Shown one piece after another: positions 44,591 through 53,460 of a DNA stretch of 64,000 bases. The notes beneath the pieces are model-generated. The model did not search any database, was not told where the DNA came from, and saw only the letters and a list, made by a program, of their open reading frames with translations. The DNA is taken from NCBI RefSeq assembly GCF_030658505.1, contig NZ_JAUTXR010000184.1:82504-146503 (forward strand), given 5' to 3'. Source of the DNA: Stenotrophomonas raiganjensis (SeqCode) (GTDB lineage Bacteria > Pseudomonadota > Gammaproteobacteria > Xanthomonadales > Xanthomonadaceae). The position numbers and the translations under genes were made by a program. Each line of letters begins with the position of its first letter. The stretch's first letter is position 1.

Positions 44591-44751
44591 GGGAAAACTC
44601 CTTGGCGTGCCGACACGTTACCCGTCGCCCGGCGAATGCGGCAAGTCGTCGCCGTCACGCCACGGCCGTCACGCATCGGCGAAACTAGGCGGGTGAACGC
44701 TGATCGTCCTGTCCCGCCCTGCCCCATTGCCCTGCGCCCGCGAGGCCTGCA
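44591..44751. promoter_or_regulatory. Divergent puuD/puuB promoter region
   Basis: These 161 bases separate divergent puuD and puuB and must contain both promoters. The region is GC-rich and has direct and inverted copies of GCCGTCACGC around 44651-44675, which might bind a polyamine-responsive regulator. No local PuuR-type regulator gene was found in the window, and no hexamers stand out. Confidence 0.4.
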
Positions 44752-46029
44752 GTGAGCACCGCCTTTCCGCCCAGCTGGTATGCGACCAGCCTGCCCGAGC
44801 CGCCGGCACTCCCCCCGATGCAGGGCGATGTGCGCGCCGACGTTGCGGTGCTCGGCGCCGGCTATACCGGCCTGACCGCGGCACTGGAACTGGCCGCGCG
44901 TGGCCAGCGCGTGGTGGTGCTGGACGCGCAGCGGATCGGCTGGGGTGCCTCCGGCCGCAACGGCGGCCAGGCGCTGGTGGGCTACGGCTGCGAGGTGGAC
45001 GAGCTGGAACGGCAGCTCGGCCGGGATGACGCGCGCCATCTGTTCGACTGGTCGCGCGACGCGGTGCAGGCGATGCGCACCCGCATCGATCGCCACGGAA
45101 TCGACTGCCACTGGGTGGAAGGCCACGCCAGCGTCGCCATCCGCGAACGCCACGAGCGTGACCTGCACGCCAACTGCGAGCACCTGCAGCGCCACTACGA
45201 CTACCCGATGCAATGGTGGGGCCGTGACGCCCTGCGCACGCAGCTGGACAGCCCGCGCTACCGCGCGGCGATGTTCGACCCGCTCAGCGCGCACCTGCAC
45301 CCGCTGGCGTATGCACGCGGCCTGGCCGATGCAGCCCGCGCGGCGGGGGTGGTGATCCACGAGAATTCGGCAGTAACCCGCGTGCAGCGCGGACCGCAGC
45401 CTGCCCTGCACACCGCCCAGGGCAGCGTACGCGCCGCACACCTGGTGGTGGCCGGCAATGCCTGGCTGCAGGACCTGCTGCCCGAGCTGGAGCGGCGGAT
45501 CATGCCGGTCGGCACCTATATCGGCGCCAGCGCGCCGCTGGGTGCCGAGCGCGCCCGTGCCCTGATCGGCAACAACATGGCCGTGGCCGACACCGCATGG
45601 GCACTGGACTATTTCCGCCTCAGCCACGACCACCGCCTGCTGTTCGGCGGCCGCGCCAGTTACTCGGCGCTGCCCCCGCCCGGCCTGCGCGGGGTGATGC
45701 AGCGACGCATGCACCAGGTGTTCCCGCAGTTGGCCGACGTGCCGTTGGAGCAGGTCTGGGGCGGCTACGTGGACATCACCCGCAACCGCGCCCCGCACTG
45801 GGGCCGGCTGGATGGCAATCTGTACTTCGCACAGGGGTTCTCGGGGCATGGTGTCGCCGCCGCCGGACTGGCCGGCGAGGTGATCGCTGCCGCCATCGCC
45901 GGCCAGAGCGAGCGCCTGGACGTGTTCCAGCGCCTGCGTCATGCGCCCTTCCCCGGCGGCCGCCTGCTGCGCACGCCGCTGCTGGTGGCAGCGATGTCGT
46001 GGTACAAGCTGCGGGATGCGTTGTGGTGA
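44752..46029 (+). CDS. puuB: Gamma-glutamylputrescine oxidoreductase
   Basis: The 425-residue FAD enzyme of the DAO family has a dinucleotide motif ADVAVLGAGYTGLTAALELAARG near residue 30. The motifs GWGASGRNGGQALVGYG and, near the C-terminus, DGNLYFAQGFSGHGVAAAGLAGEVIAAAIAG are both characteristic of PuuB. It oxidises gamma-glutamylputrescine to the aldehyde, which PuuC then oxidises. GTG 44752 is the start and yields the normal N-terminus with SWYATSLPEPPA. It is divergent from puuD, and no other pathway gene follows directly; an unrelated signalling block begins about 200 bases downstream. Confidence 0.9.
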   Translation: MSTAFPPSWYATSLPEPPALPPMQGDVRADVAVLGAGYTGLTAALELAARGQRVVVLDAQRIGWGASGRNGGQALVGYGCEVDELERQLGRDDARHLFDWSRDAVQAMRTRIDRHGIDCHWVEGHASVAIRERHERDLHANCEHLQRHYDYPMQWWGRDALRTQLDSPRYRAAMFDPLSAHLHPLAYARGLADAARAAGVVIHENSAVTRVQRGPQPALHTAQGSVRAAHLVVAGNAWLQDLLPELERRIMPVGTYIGASAPLGAERARALIGNNMAVADTAWALDYFRLSHDHRLLFGGRASYSALPPPGLRGVMQRRMHQVFPQLADVPLEQVWGGYVDITRNRAPHWGRLDGNLYFAQGFSGHGVAAAGLAGEVIAAAIAGQSERLDVFQRLRHAPFPGGRLLRTPLLVAAMSWYKLRDALW

Positions 46030-46248
46030 AACAGTGAGCTGACACGGAGAGATTCCGAAGAACTGGCAATTCCTGGACCTCCACAGCATGTGAAGAGCAC
46101 TCATCCAGAAGGGCGTGACGGAATTCTCATTTGATCGGCAGATCGCATCGGCAATTGCATTATCTATTTCATGCCGATACCGTCCCTCAGAACCGGGTCC
46201 CGCGGCGAATGGATGCTGACAGGGAACGTACTAGAGGGAGATGTGCGA

Positions 46249-47853
46249 TTGAACTGGTGGAATGAAGGCCTGCAGTTGAAGTTGCGTATCCGCCCGGCGG
46301 GGCTGGTCCTTGCGCTGTTGTACGCCATCGCATGCTGGGGGTCTCGCCAGCTGTCGCTCGACCAGTTCTACCTGCCCGCCGGCGTCCGCGTGGCTGCGGT
46401 GCTGTTGTTCCCCCCTCGATGGTGGCCGTACCTGCTGCTGGGCGAATACGCCTACTTTGCGCAGATGCGCGTGCCAATGATCGAGAAGTATGGACTGGCC
46501 TGGATAGTGCTTGGTTCGGCACTGCTGATGCCTGCAGTGATGCTGATCGTGCATCTGCACCGGAAAATGATGGTGACCACGAAGAATGCATGGCTGATTT
46601 CAGTCGCGGCGGCTTCGGCACTGGTGGTCACGGCGCTCAATCTGATGTTGGCACACCTTCTGTGGCCGACACCACCGGAGATGCCGGTGCTTGCGAGCAT
46701 CGCGCGCCTGATCGTTGGCGACTTCATCGGCATACTGACCCTTGCGCCGCTTGCGTTGCTGTGGACACGCCGGACCGGCAACGCCCGTTGGACATCAGGT
46801 TTCGCCCCGCCTGCACTCGCTGCCCTGACGCTGATGGCCATAATTGGCCTGTATGCCGCACAGCTGCCCTTGGACGAAGCCAACGCCAAGACATCGATGC
46901 AGCTGCTGATGGCGCTGCCGGTCGTAGTGCTCACCTGTCTGTATGGCTGGCGAGGTGCGGCGATCGGAGTACCGTCGCTCAACTTGATCATTGGCCTGAC
47001 CACCCCAAGCCCCTACACGGGTGCGTTCGATCCAGCTGCGTTCGCGACCCAGCAGATCATGGCGGTCACCGGCGCTGCACTGCTGGTGTTAGGGTCGCGC
47101 ATCACCCACTACTACCACCGTTCGCGATTGGGCGAAGTGGGTGAAAGAGATGCGCTCAAGCACGCGCGCAATTCACTGGTGGCAAGCGAACTTGATCTCC
47201 GTGAGCGTGCGCGACACCTGAGGAAGCTGGGGGACGGCATCGACACCTCGCTCAGCGAGGTGGTGAATTGGCTCAATGCGCAGGGCCATCCCACGATAGC
47301 GAACAGTCTCCTGCATATGGCTTCGGTCCATTCGCGACAGTTCCGCGAACAGACCAGCATGGTCTATCCCGCAGCACTGGAACATCTTGGGCTCTACGTC
47401 GCCCTCCAGGCCGGCGGCGTACGCGAAACCTGGGACCTGAGCCATCGCGTGATGCGCCCTCGATTGCTCGGCGATCCCTGTCAGCTCAGTGTCGGCCTGC
47501 AGCTGGCCGCCTATCGCGCCCTCACCGATGCCGTTTCGCTATTGATCAACAGTGAATCCGGCCAGATCAGCATCCGCGTGCGTTGCGGCAGGAGAGGAGG
47601 ACGCCGCGGCATCCTGATGACGGTCGCACTGCTGGATTCATACCGCAGCCTGTCACCGTCAACCGTCACCGCTACGGTCGAGCGCTTGGCTGGCCGCACG
47701 ATTGCCTATGGCGGAACAGTGCAGTGCCATCGGAATCGGATACGGATGGCGATGGTGGAGACGGGTGACTCCGCCGCCATCGGCATTGCATCGTTCAACG
47801 CAATGGATCACGTGACCACCTCCGGGCAGGGAAACTCGCAGACCCAGACCTGA
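46249..47853 (+). CDS. MASE1-domain membrane sensor with degenerate kinase-like C-terminus
   Basis: The protein has about 534 residues. The N-terminal 300 residues form eight or so membrane helices of the MASE1 type (LDQFYLPAGVRVAAVLLFPPRWWPYLLLGEYAYFA, LASIARLIVGDFIGILTLAPLALLW). A cytoplasmic part of about 200 residues follows that resembles an NarX/UhpB histidine kinase. However, it lacks a clear phospho-accepting His and the N and G boxes of the ATPase; VGLQLAAYRALTDAVSLLIN is the remnant. TTG 46249 lies eight bases after GGGAG and is preferred. Earlier in-frame ATGs (46171, 46213) would add 26 residues full of codons rare here. Its GC content looks lower than that of its neighbours. It may sense a signal without autophosphorylating. 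Confidence 0.75.
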   Translation: MNWWNEGLQLKLRIRPAGLVLALLYAIACWGSRQLSLDQFYLPAGVRVAAVLLFPPRWWPYLLLGEYAYFAQMRVPMIEKYGLAWIVLGSALLMPAVMLIVHLHRKMMVTTKNAWLISVAAASALVVTALNLMLAHLLWPTPPEMPVLASIARLIVGDFIGILTLAPLALLWTRRTGNARWTSGFAPPALAALTLMAIIGLYAAQLPLDEANAKTSMQLLMALPVVVLTCLYGWRGAAIGVPSLNLIIGLTTPSPYTGAFDPAAFATQQIMAVTGAALLVLGSRITHYYHRSRLGEVGERDALKHARNSLVASELDLRERARHLRKLGDGIDTSLSEVVNWLNAQGHPTIANSLLHMASVHSRQFREQTSMVYPAALEHLGLYVALQAGGVRETWDLSHRVMRPRLLGDPCQLSVGLQLAAYRALTDAVSLLINSESGQISIRVRCGRRGGRRGILMTVALLDSYRSLSPSTVTATVERLAGRTIAYGGTVQCHRNRIRMAMVETGDSAAIGIASFNAMDHVTTSGQGNSQTQT

Positions 47854-47964
47854 TGGCCGGTGTCCGCCAAAGGGCCGGCCTTGCCATAATCGCCCTCTGC
47901 CGCGTTCATCGCGGCAAGCGCAGCGGCACAGGAGATCCCGACACCGCTGCGCACTTCTACGTCT

Positions 47965-48390
47965 TTACGGTGTTTCAACCGACCAGATGACCTCGCCGCC
48001 ACTACGATAACGCACCAGCGAAAAATCGCTGCCGCTGTAGATCTGCGAGCGGCTGGCACCTGCCGGTATCTGGATCTTCTGCTGGGGCAGCGAAACCTTG
48101 ACCACATTGTTGCCTGCCGGCAGCACCCAGTAGCCCCCCCCTGCGTTGCCGATAATCAGCTGCACGTTTCCGAGGAGGTCGTTCACCTGCAAATAGGTAA
48201 TGCCATCACGCTGGAATCCATACAGCTGCCAGCTGGGGTCCTGGCTGAGATTGACCGCAGCCGGACTGGCCTGTCCCAACCCAGCCGTAGCCAATGGCTT
48301 TCCGTGAAAATCCGAGGGACCGCCCGCGATTGCCGGGGCAGCGGCAAGCATCAGAAATCCAGTGGCCGCACCAAAACATGAAAATCGCAC
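47965..48390 (-). CDS. Small exported protein of unknown function
   Basis: The 141-residue protein has a signal peptide (GFLMLAAAPAIAGG) and a mostly beta-strand mature part (SWQLYGFQRDGITYLQVNDLLGNVQLIIGNAGGGYWVLPAG; SRSQIYSGSDFSLVRYRSGGEVIWSVE). It has no cysteines in the mature part. No family was recognised. It lies alone on the minus strand between the MASE1 gene and the diguanylate cyclase gene, in a stretch of somewhat lower GC. A promoter shared with or opposite to the cyclase gene must lie in 48391-48553. It is probably real because of its signal peptide and intact frame. Confidence 0.6.
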   Translation of the reverse strand: MRFSCFGAATGFLMLAAAPAIAGGPSDFHGKPLATAGLGQASPAAVNLSQDPSWQLYGFQRDGITYLQVNDLLGNVQLIIGNAGGGYWVLPAGNNVVKVSLPQQKIQIPAGASRSQIYSGSDFSLVRYRSGGEVIWSVETP

Positions 48391-48553
48391 AGTGACCTCC
48401 AGGTCGAAGTTGAAATCGAGAACCTCCAGCTGATACTAACCGCTTCCCGTCTGAGCAATGGGCCAAACGACGAGCACGGACGTTTTCGTCCTAAAGTTGC
48501 AGCCGAAACAGCCGCTATCCGAGCCGAGCCCCTCCCTCGCGAGCCACCGCATC

Positions 48554-49897
48554 ATGCCCGTCCTGCCGCAGGCCGCCGTCGATGGCGACCTGGCCGATCC
48601 GCTGCCGCAGCGGATCCTGCTGGTCGAAAACTCCCGTGCCTTCACCGGCATGCTGCGCGAGGCCATCGAGCAACGCCTGGAACTGCCGGTAGTGATCGCC
48701 TCCACCCTGGCCGAGGCCGACCGCCTGTTGAGCGAGGACGGTGGCTGGTTCCTGGTGCTGACCGGCCTGGTGCTGGCCGACGGCGACCGCGACGCGGTGG
48801 TCGAGTTCTTCCTCAAGCGCGGACTGCCCACCGTTGTGGTCAGCAGCGTCTACGACGAAGACCTGCGCAAGCGCGTGCTGCAGCAGCAGATCATCGACTA
48901 CGTGCTGAAGAACACCCCCGGCAGCATCGACTACCTGGTGTGGCTGGTGCAGCGGCTGGAACGCAACCGCCGCATTGCCGCGCTGGTGGTGGACGATTCC
49001 CCGTCCGCACGTGGCTATGCCGCGGCCCTGCTGCGCATGTATGGCCATGAAGTTCACGAAGCGGCCGACGGCAACGAGGGCCTGGCCGCGATCGAGGCGC
49101 ATCCGGCGATCCGCCTGGCCGTGGTCGACCAGGAAATGCCCGGCATGCAGGGCGTGGAGTTCACCCGCCGCCTGCGCACCCTGCGCTCGCGCGACAAGGT
49201 GGCGGTGATCGGCATCTCCGGCAATACCGATGCGTCGTTGATCCCGCGCTTCCTGAAGAACGGCGCCAACGACTTCCTGCGCAAACCCTTCTCGCGCGAG
49301 GAATTCTTCTGCCGGGTCTCGCAGAACGTGGACCAGCTGGAACTGATCGGTACCCTGCAGGACCTGGCCACCCGCGATTTCCTTACCGGCCTGCCCAACC
49401 GCCGCTGCTTCCTCGAGCAGAGCCAGCGCCAGCTGCCGCAGCTGCAACTGCATGGCCAAAGTGTCGCGGTAGCGATGATCGACATCGACCACTTCAAGCA
49501 CATCAACGACACCCATGGCCACGAGGCCGGCGACGATGCACTGCGCGCAGTGGCCGGCGCGGTGGCCGCGCATGCGCGCAGCCAGGACCTGATCGCGCGG
49601 TTCGGCGGCGAGGAGTTCTGCCTGCTGGTCCCGGACATGGAGCAGGACCAGGCGCTGCTGTACTTCGAGGAACTGCGCCAGCGCATCGCCGCGCTGGAGG
49701 TGGACATCGGCACCGCCACCCTGCGCATGACGGTCAGCATCGGCCTGTGCTGCCTGCGCCCGCAGCGCGATGCGCTGCACCGCTTGATCTCCGAGGCCGA
49801 CCGCCAGCTCTACCTGGCCAAGGCCGGTGGCCGCAACCGGGTCAGCTGCACCACCGTGGCCAGCCAGCTGCGCCCGCGCGAACCCGCCCTGCCCTGA
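48554..49897 (+). CDS. Diguanylate cyclase response regulator, REC-REC-GGDEF
   Basis: The protein has about 447 residues. The first receiver (about 18-130) is degenerate: its acidic pair is EN and the phosphorylation site reads VLTGL. The second (about 140-255) is intact, with ALVVDDS, the Asp in AVVDQEMPG, and the Lys in FLRKPF. The GGDEF domain (about 280-430) has the active motif FGGEEF and, five residues before it, RSQD, the RxxD inhibitory site, so it should make c-di-GMP and be product-inhibited. This PleD-like layout suggests dimerisation after phosphorylation. ATG 48554 is chosen; ATG 48458 would add 32 residues of weaker codon pattern. The partner kinase is not identified. The hemerythrin gene follows by 85 bases. 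Confidence 0.85.
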
Positions 49898-49907
49898 CGG
49901 GCGCGCC

Positions 49908-49949
49908 TTGATCCAGATCAACGCCATCGAGGGGTGGCGGCCCTACAGT
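49908..49949 (+). promoter_or_regulatory. FNR/ANR box and promoter of the bacteriohemerythrin gene
   Basis: TTGATCCAGATCAA at 49908-49921 is a perfect FNR-type palindrome (TTGAT-N4-ATCAA). TACAGT at 49944-49949 is a plausible -10. With a start about seven bases after it, the box centres near -41.5, the position of class II FNR-activated promoters. The gene begins at 49983. Control by an oxygen-sensing FNR/ANR homologue is inferred. Confidence 0.68.
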
Positions 49950-49982
49950 CGGCCCCGACATACGCATGAAGGGGAGCCGGGG

Positions 49983-50444
49983 ATGGCACTACTGGTCTGG
50001 CAGGACGATCTGAACATCGGCATCGATGTGATCGATCAACAACACCGCCGCATCATCGAGATGCTCAATCACCTGCACGTGGCCCAGGCCAGCATGCAGC
50101 GCGCGGCGGTGGGCGAAGTGATCGACGAGGTGGTGGACTACACCATGTCGCACTTCGCGTTCGAAGAAGAGTTGATGGAAGAAGCGGGCTACCCGTTCTG
50201 TGCCGCGCACAAGCGCGTGCATGAGGTCTTCATCAAGCGGGTATCGGAATACCGCATGCGCTTCCAGGCCGGCGAGGACATCAGCGACGAGCTGCGCACC
50301 ATGCTCTCGCGCTGGCTGTTCAACCACATCCGCGGTGATGACCAGGCCTACGCCGAACAGGTCAAGGCGCACCTGAACCAGTTCGCCCGCGAGCACCAGG
50401 GCGGCGGTTGGCTGGGACGTACGCTCAAGCGCTTCTTTGGTTGA
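49983..50444 (+). CDS. Bacteriohemerythrin
   Basis: The 153-residue single-domain hemerythrin binds O2 at a di-iron centre. The expected ligands appear in order: His in [18 protein letters not shown], His and Glu in [16 protein letters not shown], and His/Asp in FNHIRGDD. The C-terminus ([12 protein letters not shown]) is a short amphipathic tail. It could deliver or sense oxygen in the cytoplasm. A perfect FNR box upstream suggests induction under low oxygen, and the preceding gene makes c-di-GMP, so oxygen-dependent control of cyclase activity is possible. ATG 49983 follows GGGAGCCGGGG. The last 20 bases overlap the convergent MFS gene. Confidence 0.9.
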
Positions 50445-51726
50445 GCCTCAGGGCGCGCCGGTGCAGTGCCACCAGCGCGCACAGGGTCGCCACCGCGGTC
50501 AGGCACAGGTAGTAGCCGACTGCGACCAGGCCGAAGCGCTCGGCCAGCCACGTTGCCAGGTACGGGGCCGGTGCCGCACCGAGGATGCCGGCCAGGTTGA
50601 ATGACAGCGAGGCGCCGGTGTAGCGGACCTCCACCGGGTAGATCTCGGCCAGGAAGGTGCCGCAGGGCCCGTAGGTCAGGCCCATCAGGAAAAGGCCCAG
50701 GCACAGGAAGGCAGTGACCAGCCACGGGCTGTGCGGCTGGAACAGTGGTGCGAACAGCACGCCGAAACCAATGATCAGCACGCTGGCCACGATCATCGTG
50801 CGGCGCGTGCCCCAGCGGTCGCCATAGCGCGCCGACAGCGGGATACCCACGGCGAAGAACAGCATGCCGGCCATCTGCATCAGCAGGAACTGCTCGCGGC
50901 TGTAGCCCAGCACGGCGGTACCGTGGCCAAGGCTGAACACCGTCATCAGGTAGAACAGCACGAAGGTGGCGAAGGCGCCCAGGGTGCCCAGCAGCATCGG
51001 CACCGGATGGTCACGCAGCACCGTCCACATCGGCAACCGCACGGGAGCCTTGCGCTCCAGTGCCTGCTTGAAGTCGGGCGTCTCGTGGATGTTCAGCCGC
51101 ACCCACAGGCCGAGGCCGACCAGCAACGCGCTGGCCACGAACGGAATGCGCCAGCCCCACTGCAGGAAGTCGGCCTGGCTCAGGCAACGGCCAAGCACCA
51201 GGAAGATGCCGGCCGACAGCAGGAAGCCGAGCGGTGCACCCAGCTGCGGGAACATGCCGTACCAGGCACGCTTGCCCGGCGGTGCGTTTTCCGTGGCCAG
51301 CAGGACTGCCCCGCCCCACTCGCCGCCCAGACCCAGGCCCTGGCCGAAACGACACAGCGCCAGCAGCGCCGGCGCCCACAGCCCGATCTGTGCGTGCGTC
51401 GGCAGCAGGCCGATCAGCACCGTGGACAGCCCCATGGTCAGCAGCGCAGCCACCAGGGTGGCCTTGCGGCCGATGCGATCGCCGAAATGGCCGAACACTG
51501 CCGAGCCAACCGGGCGTGCGACGAACGCCACCGCGAAGGTCGCCAGTGACTGCAGCAGGGCCGCCTGCTCACTACTGTCCGGAAAGAACAGGTGCGGGAA
51601 CACCAGCACGGCGGCCGTGGCGTAGATATAGAAATCGAAGAATTCGATGGTGGTGCCGATCAGGCTGGCCAGCAGGACACGATGGGGGGAGTTCACGGGC
51701 GGCGCGGCAGCAGTGATCGTCGACAT
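50425..51726 (-). CDS. MFS transporter, metabolite:H+ symporter (MHS) type
   Basis: The 433-residue protein has twelve hydrophobic helices. The MHS-family landmarks are [17 protein letters not shown] in helix 1, the [13 protein letters not shown] loop between helices 2 and 3, [31 protein letters not shown], and [11 protein letters not shown] in the second half. Relatives carry shikimate, proline/betaine, citrate or alpha-ketoglutarate with protons; the substrate here is unknown. ATG 51726 opens the family N-terminus, and a longer frame reaches back to 51864 through non-family sequence. It sits between hemerythrin and puuC, so uptake of an amine-derived acid is conceivable. Its tail overlaps the hemerythrin gene. 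Confidence 0.85.
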
Positions 51727-51860
51727 CGGCAACACGGAAAATGGCAGATCGACCGATTCTGCCACGGGCTGGCGGCGGTACGGCACGATGGTTTCAGCCG
51801 ACACCGATCCCAACGAGGATGGCAGGCGCCATTCTTCTGTAGCGTCGAGCAGGCGCATCG

Positions 51861-53357
51861 TCACAACTGGATCCAGGTGGCCTTGATCTCGCTGTACTTG
51901 TCGAACGCATGCAGTGACTTGTCGCGCCCATTGCCGGACTGCTTGTAGCCACCGAACGGCGCCGTCATATCACCACCGTCCCACCCGTTCACCCACACGC
52001 TGCCGGCACGCAGCTGGCGTGCGACACGGTGGGCGCGACCAAGATCGCGCGTCCACACCCCCGCAGCCAACCCGTAGCGGCTGTCATTGGCCACGCGCAC
52101 CGCTTCGGCCTCATCATCGAAACCAAGTACGGCCAGCACCGGCCCGAATACTTCCTCGCGCGCCAACGCGTGATCCGGATGCACCTGGTCGAACACCGTG
52201 GGCTGTACATAGCAGCCACCCGCCTGCACCTCGGCACGATGGCCGCCCAACAGCAGGCGGGCGCCCTCGCCTTCGGCCCGTGCGATATCGGCCAGCACCT
52301 TGTCCACGTGCGCGGCATCGACCAGCGCGCCCATCGGTGCATCGGCCTCCAGTGGATGCTGCGGCTGTATATGCTGGCCGTAGGCAATCACCTGGTGCAC
52401 GAAGTCCTCACGGATCGAGCGCTGCACCAGCAGCCGCGAGCCGGCGGTGCAGACTTCGCCCTGGTTGAAGAAGATGCCCTGCGCCACGCCCTTGGCCGCT
52501 GCGTCCAGGTCCGGGGCGTCGGCGAACACCACCTGCGGGCTCTTGCCGCCGCACTCCAGCCAGACCCGCTTGAGATTTGACCGGCCGGAGTACTCAAGCA
52601 GCTTCGCGCCCGTGGCGGTGGACCCGGTGAAAGCCAGCACGTCTACGTCCATGTGCAGCGCCAAGGGCTCGCCCACGCGCGCGCCATGACCGGGCAGCAC
52701 GTTCAGCACGCCGTCCGGCAGGCCCGCCTCGGCGGCCAGTGCCGCCAGCCGCAGCGCAGTCAGGGGCGAGCGCTCGGACGGCTTGAGTACTACCGAATTA
52801 CCCATCGCCAGCGCCGGGGCGATCTTCCAGCAGGCCATCAGCAGGGGGAAGTTCCACGGCACGATCGCGGCCACCACCCCGGCGGCCTCGCGCGTGACCA
52901 GGCCAAGCTCGTGCGGCCCGGTCGGCGCGATCTCGCCGTACAGCTTGTCCACGGCCTCGGCGGTCCAGGTCAGGCAGCGCACCACGCCGGGCAGGTCGAT
53001 GCGGCGTGCATCGCGCACCGGCTTGCCCATGTCCAGGGTTTCCAGCAGGGCCAGCGCATCGGCGTGTTTTTCCACCAGCCCCGCCAGGGCCAACAGTACG
53101 CGCTTGCGATGGGCCGGGCTGGCCTGCGACCAGTGGCCTGCATCGAAGGCACGCCGCGCCGCCAGCACTGCCCGCTCCACGTCCTGTGCGTCGCAGTCGG
53201 CGACCGCCGCGAGCACGCGGCCATCGATGGGGCTGATGCAGTCGAAGCGGGCGCCGCTAGCGGCGTCGGTGTAGCGGCCATCGATGAAGGCCTGGCCGGG
53301 CATCGAAAGCTGCTGCGACAGCGCCTGCCAGTGGCTGCGGTCGGGAAAGTCGGCCAT
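51861..53357 (-). CDS. puuC: Gamma-glutamyl-gamma-aminobutyraldehyde dehydrogenase (PuuC-like)
   Basis: The 498-residue aldehyde dehydrogenase follows the PuuC/AldH pattern: QAFIDGRYTDAASGARFDCISPIDG at the N-terminus, IVPWNFPLLMACWKIAPALAMGNSVVLKPSE, the catalytic Glu in LECGGKSPQ, the catalytic Cys in NQGEVCTAGSRLLVQ, and PFGGYKQSGNGRDKSLHAFDKYSE at the end. It would oxidise gamma-glutamyl-gamma-aminobutyraldehyde, the PuuB product. ATG 53357 is chosen over the frame beginning at 53411, whose first 18 residues are not family-like. It is divergent from the aminotransferase gene and lies 5.8 kb from puuB. Confidence 0.87.
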   Translation of the reverse strand: MADFPDRSHWQALSQQLSMPGQAFIDGRYTDAASGARFDCISPIDGRVLAAVADCDAQDVERAVLAARRAFDAGHWSQASPAHRKRVLLALAGLVEKHADALALLETLDMGKPVRDARRIDLPGVVRCLTWTAEAVDKLYGEIAPTGPHELGLVTREAAGVVAAIVPWNFPLLMACWKIAPALAMGNSVVLKPSERSPLTALRLAALAAEAGLPDGVLNVLPGHGARVGEPLALHMDVDVLAFTGSTATGAKLLEYSGRSNLKRVWLECGGKSPQVVFADAPDLDAAAKGVAQGIFFNQGEVCTAGSRLLVQRSIREDFVHQVIAYGQHIQPQHPLEADAPMGALVDAAHVDKVLADIARAEGEGARLLLGGHRAEVQAGGCYVQPTVFDQVHPDHALAREEVFGPVLAVLGFDDEAEAVRVANDSRYGLAAGVWTRDLGRAHRVARQLRAGSVWVNGWDGGDMTAPFGGYKQSGNGRDKSLHAFDKYSEIKATWIQL

Positions 53358-53460
53358 GTCGGGCTCCACGGAACAGTTTCCCCGCTTATACCGGTGCGAC
53401 CGCGACTTCACCGTGACGTGGCTGCGCTACATTTCCCCCATCGGACCCGACGGAGCTGGC

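Noticed and set aside
46171..46248. ATG 46171 or 46213 as start of the MASE1 gene
   Set aside because: The added codons (ATA, AGA, ACA, GTA, CTA, GGA) are rare in this genome and no ribosome site precedes them. TTG 46249 has GGGAG at eight bases.
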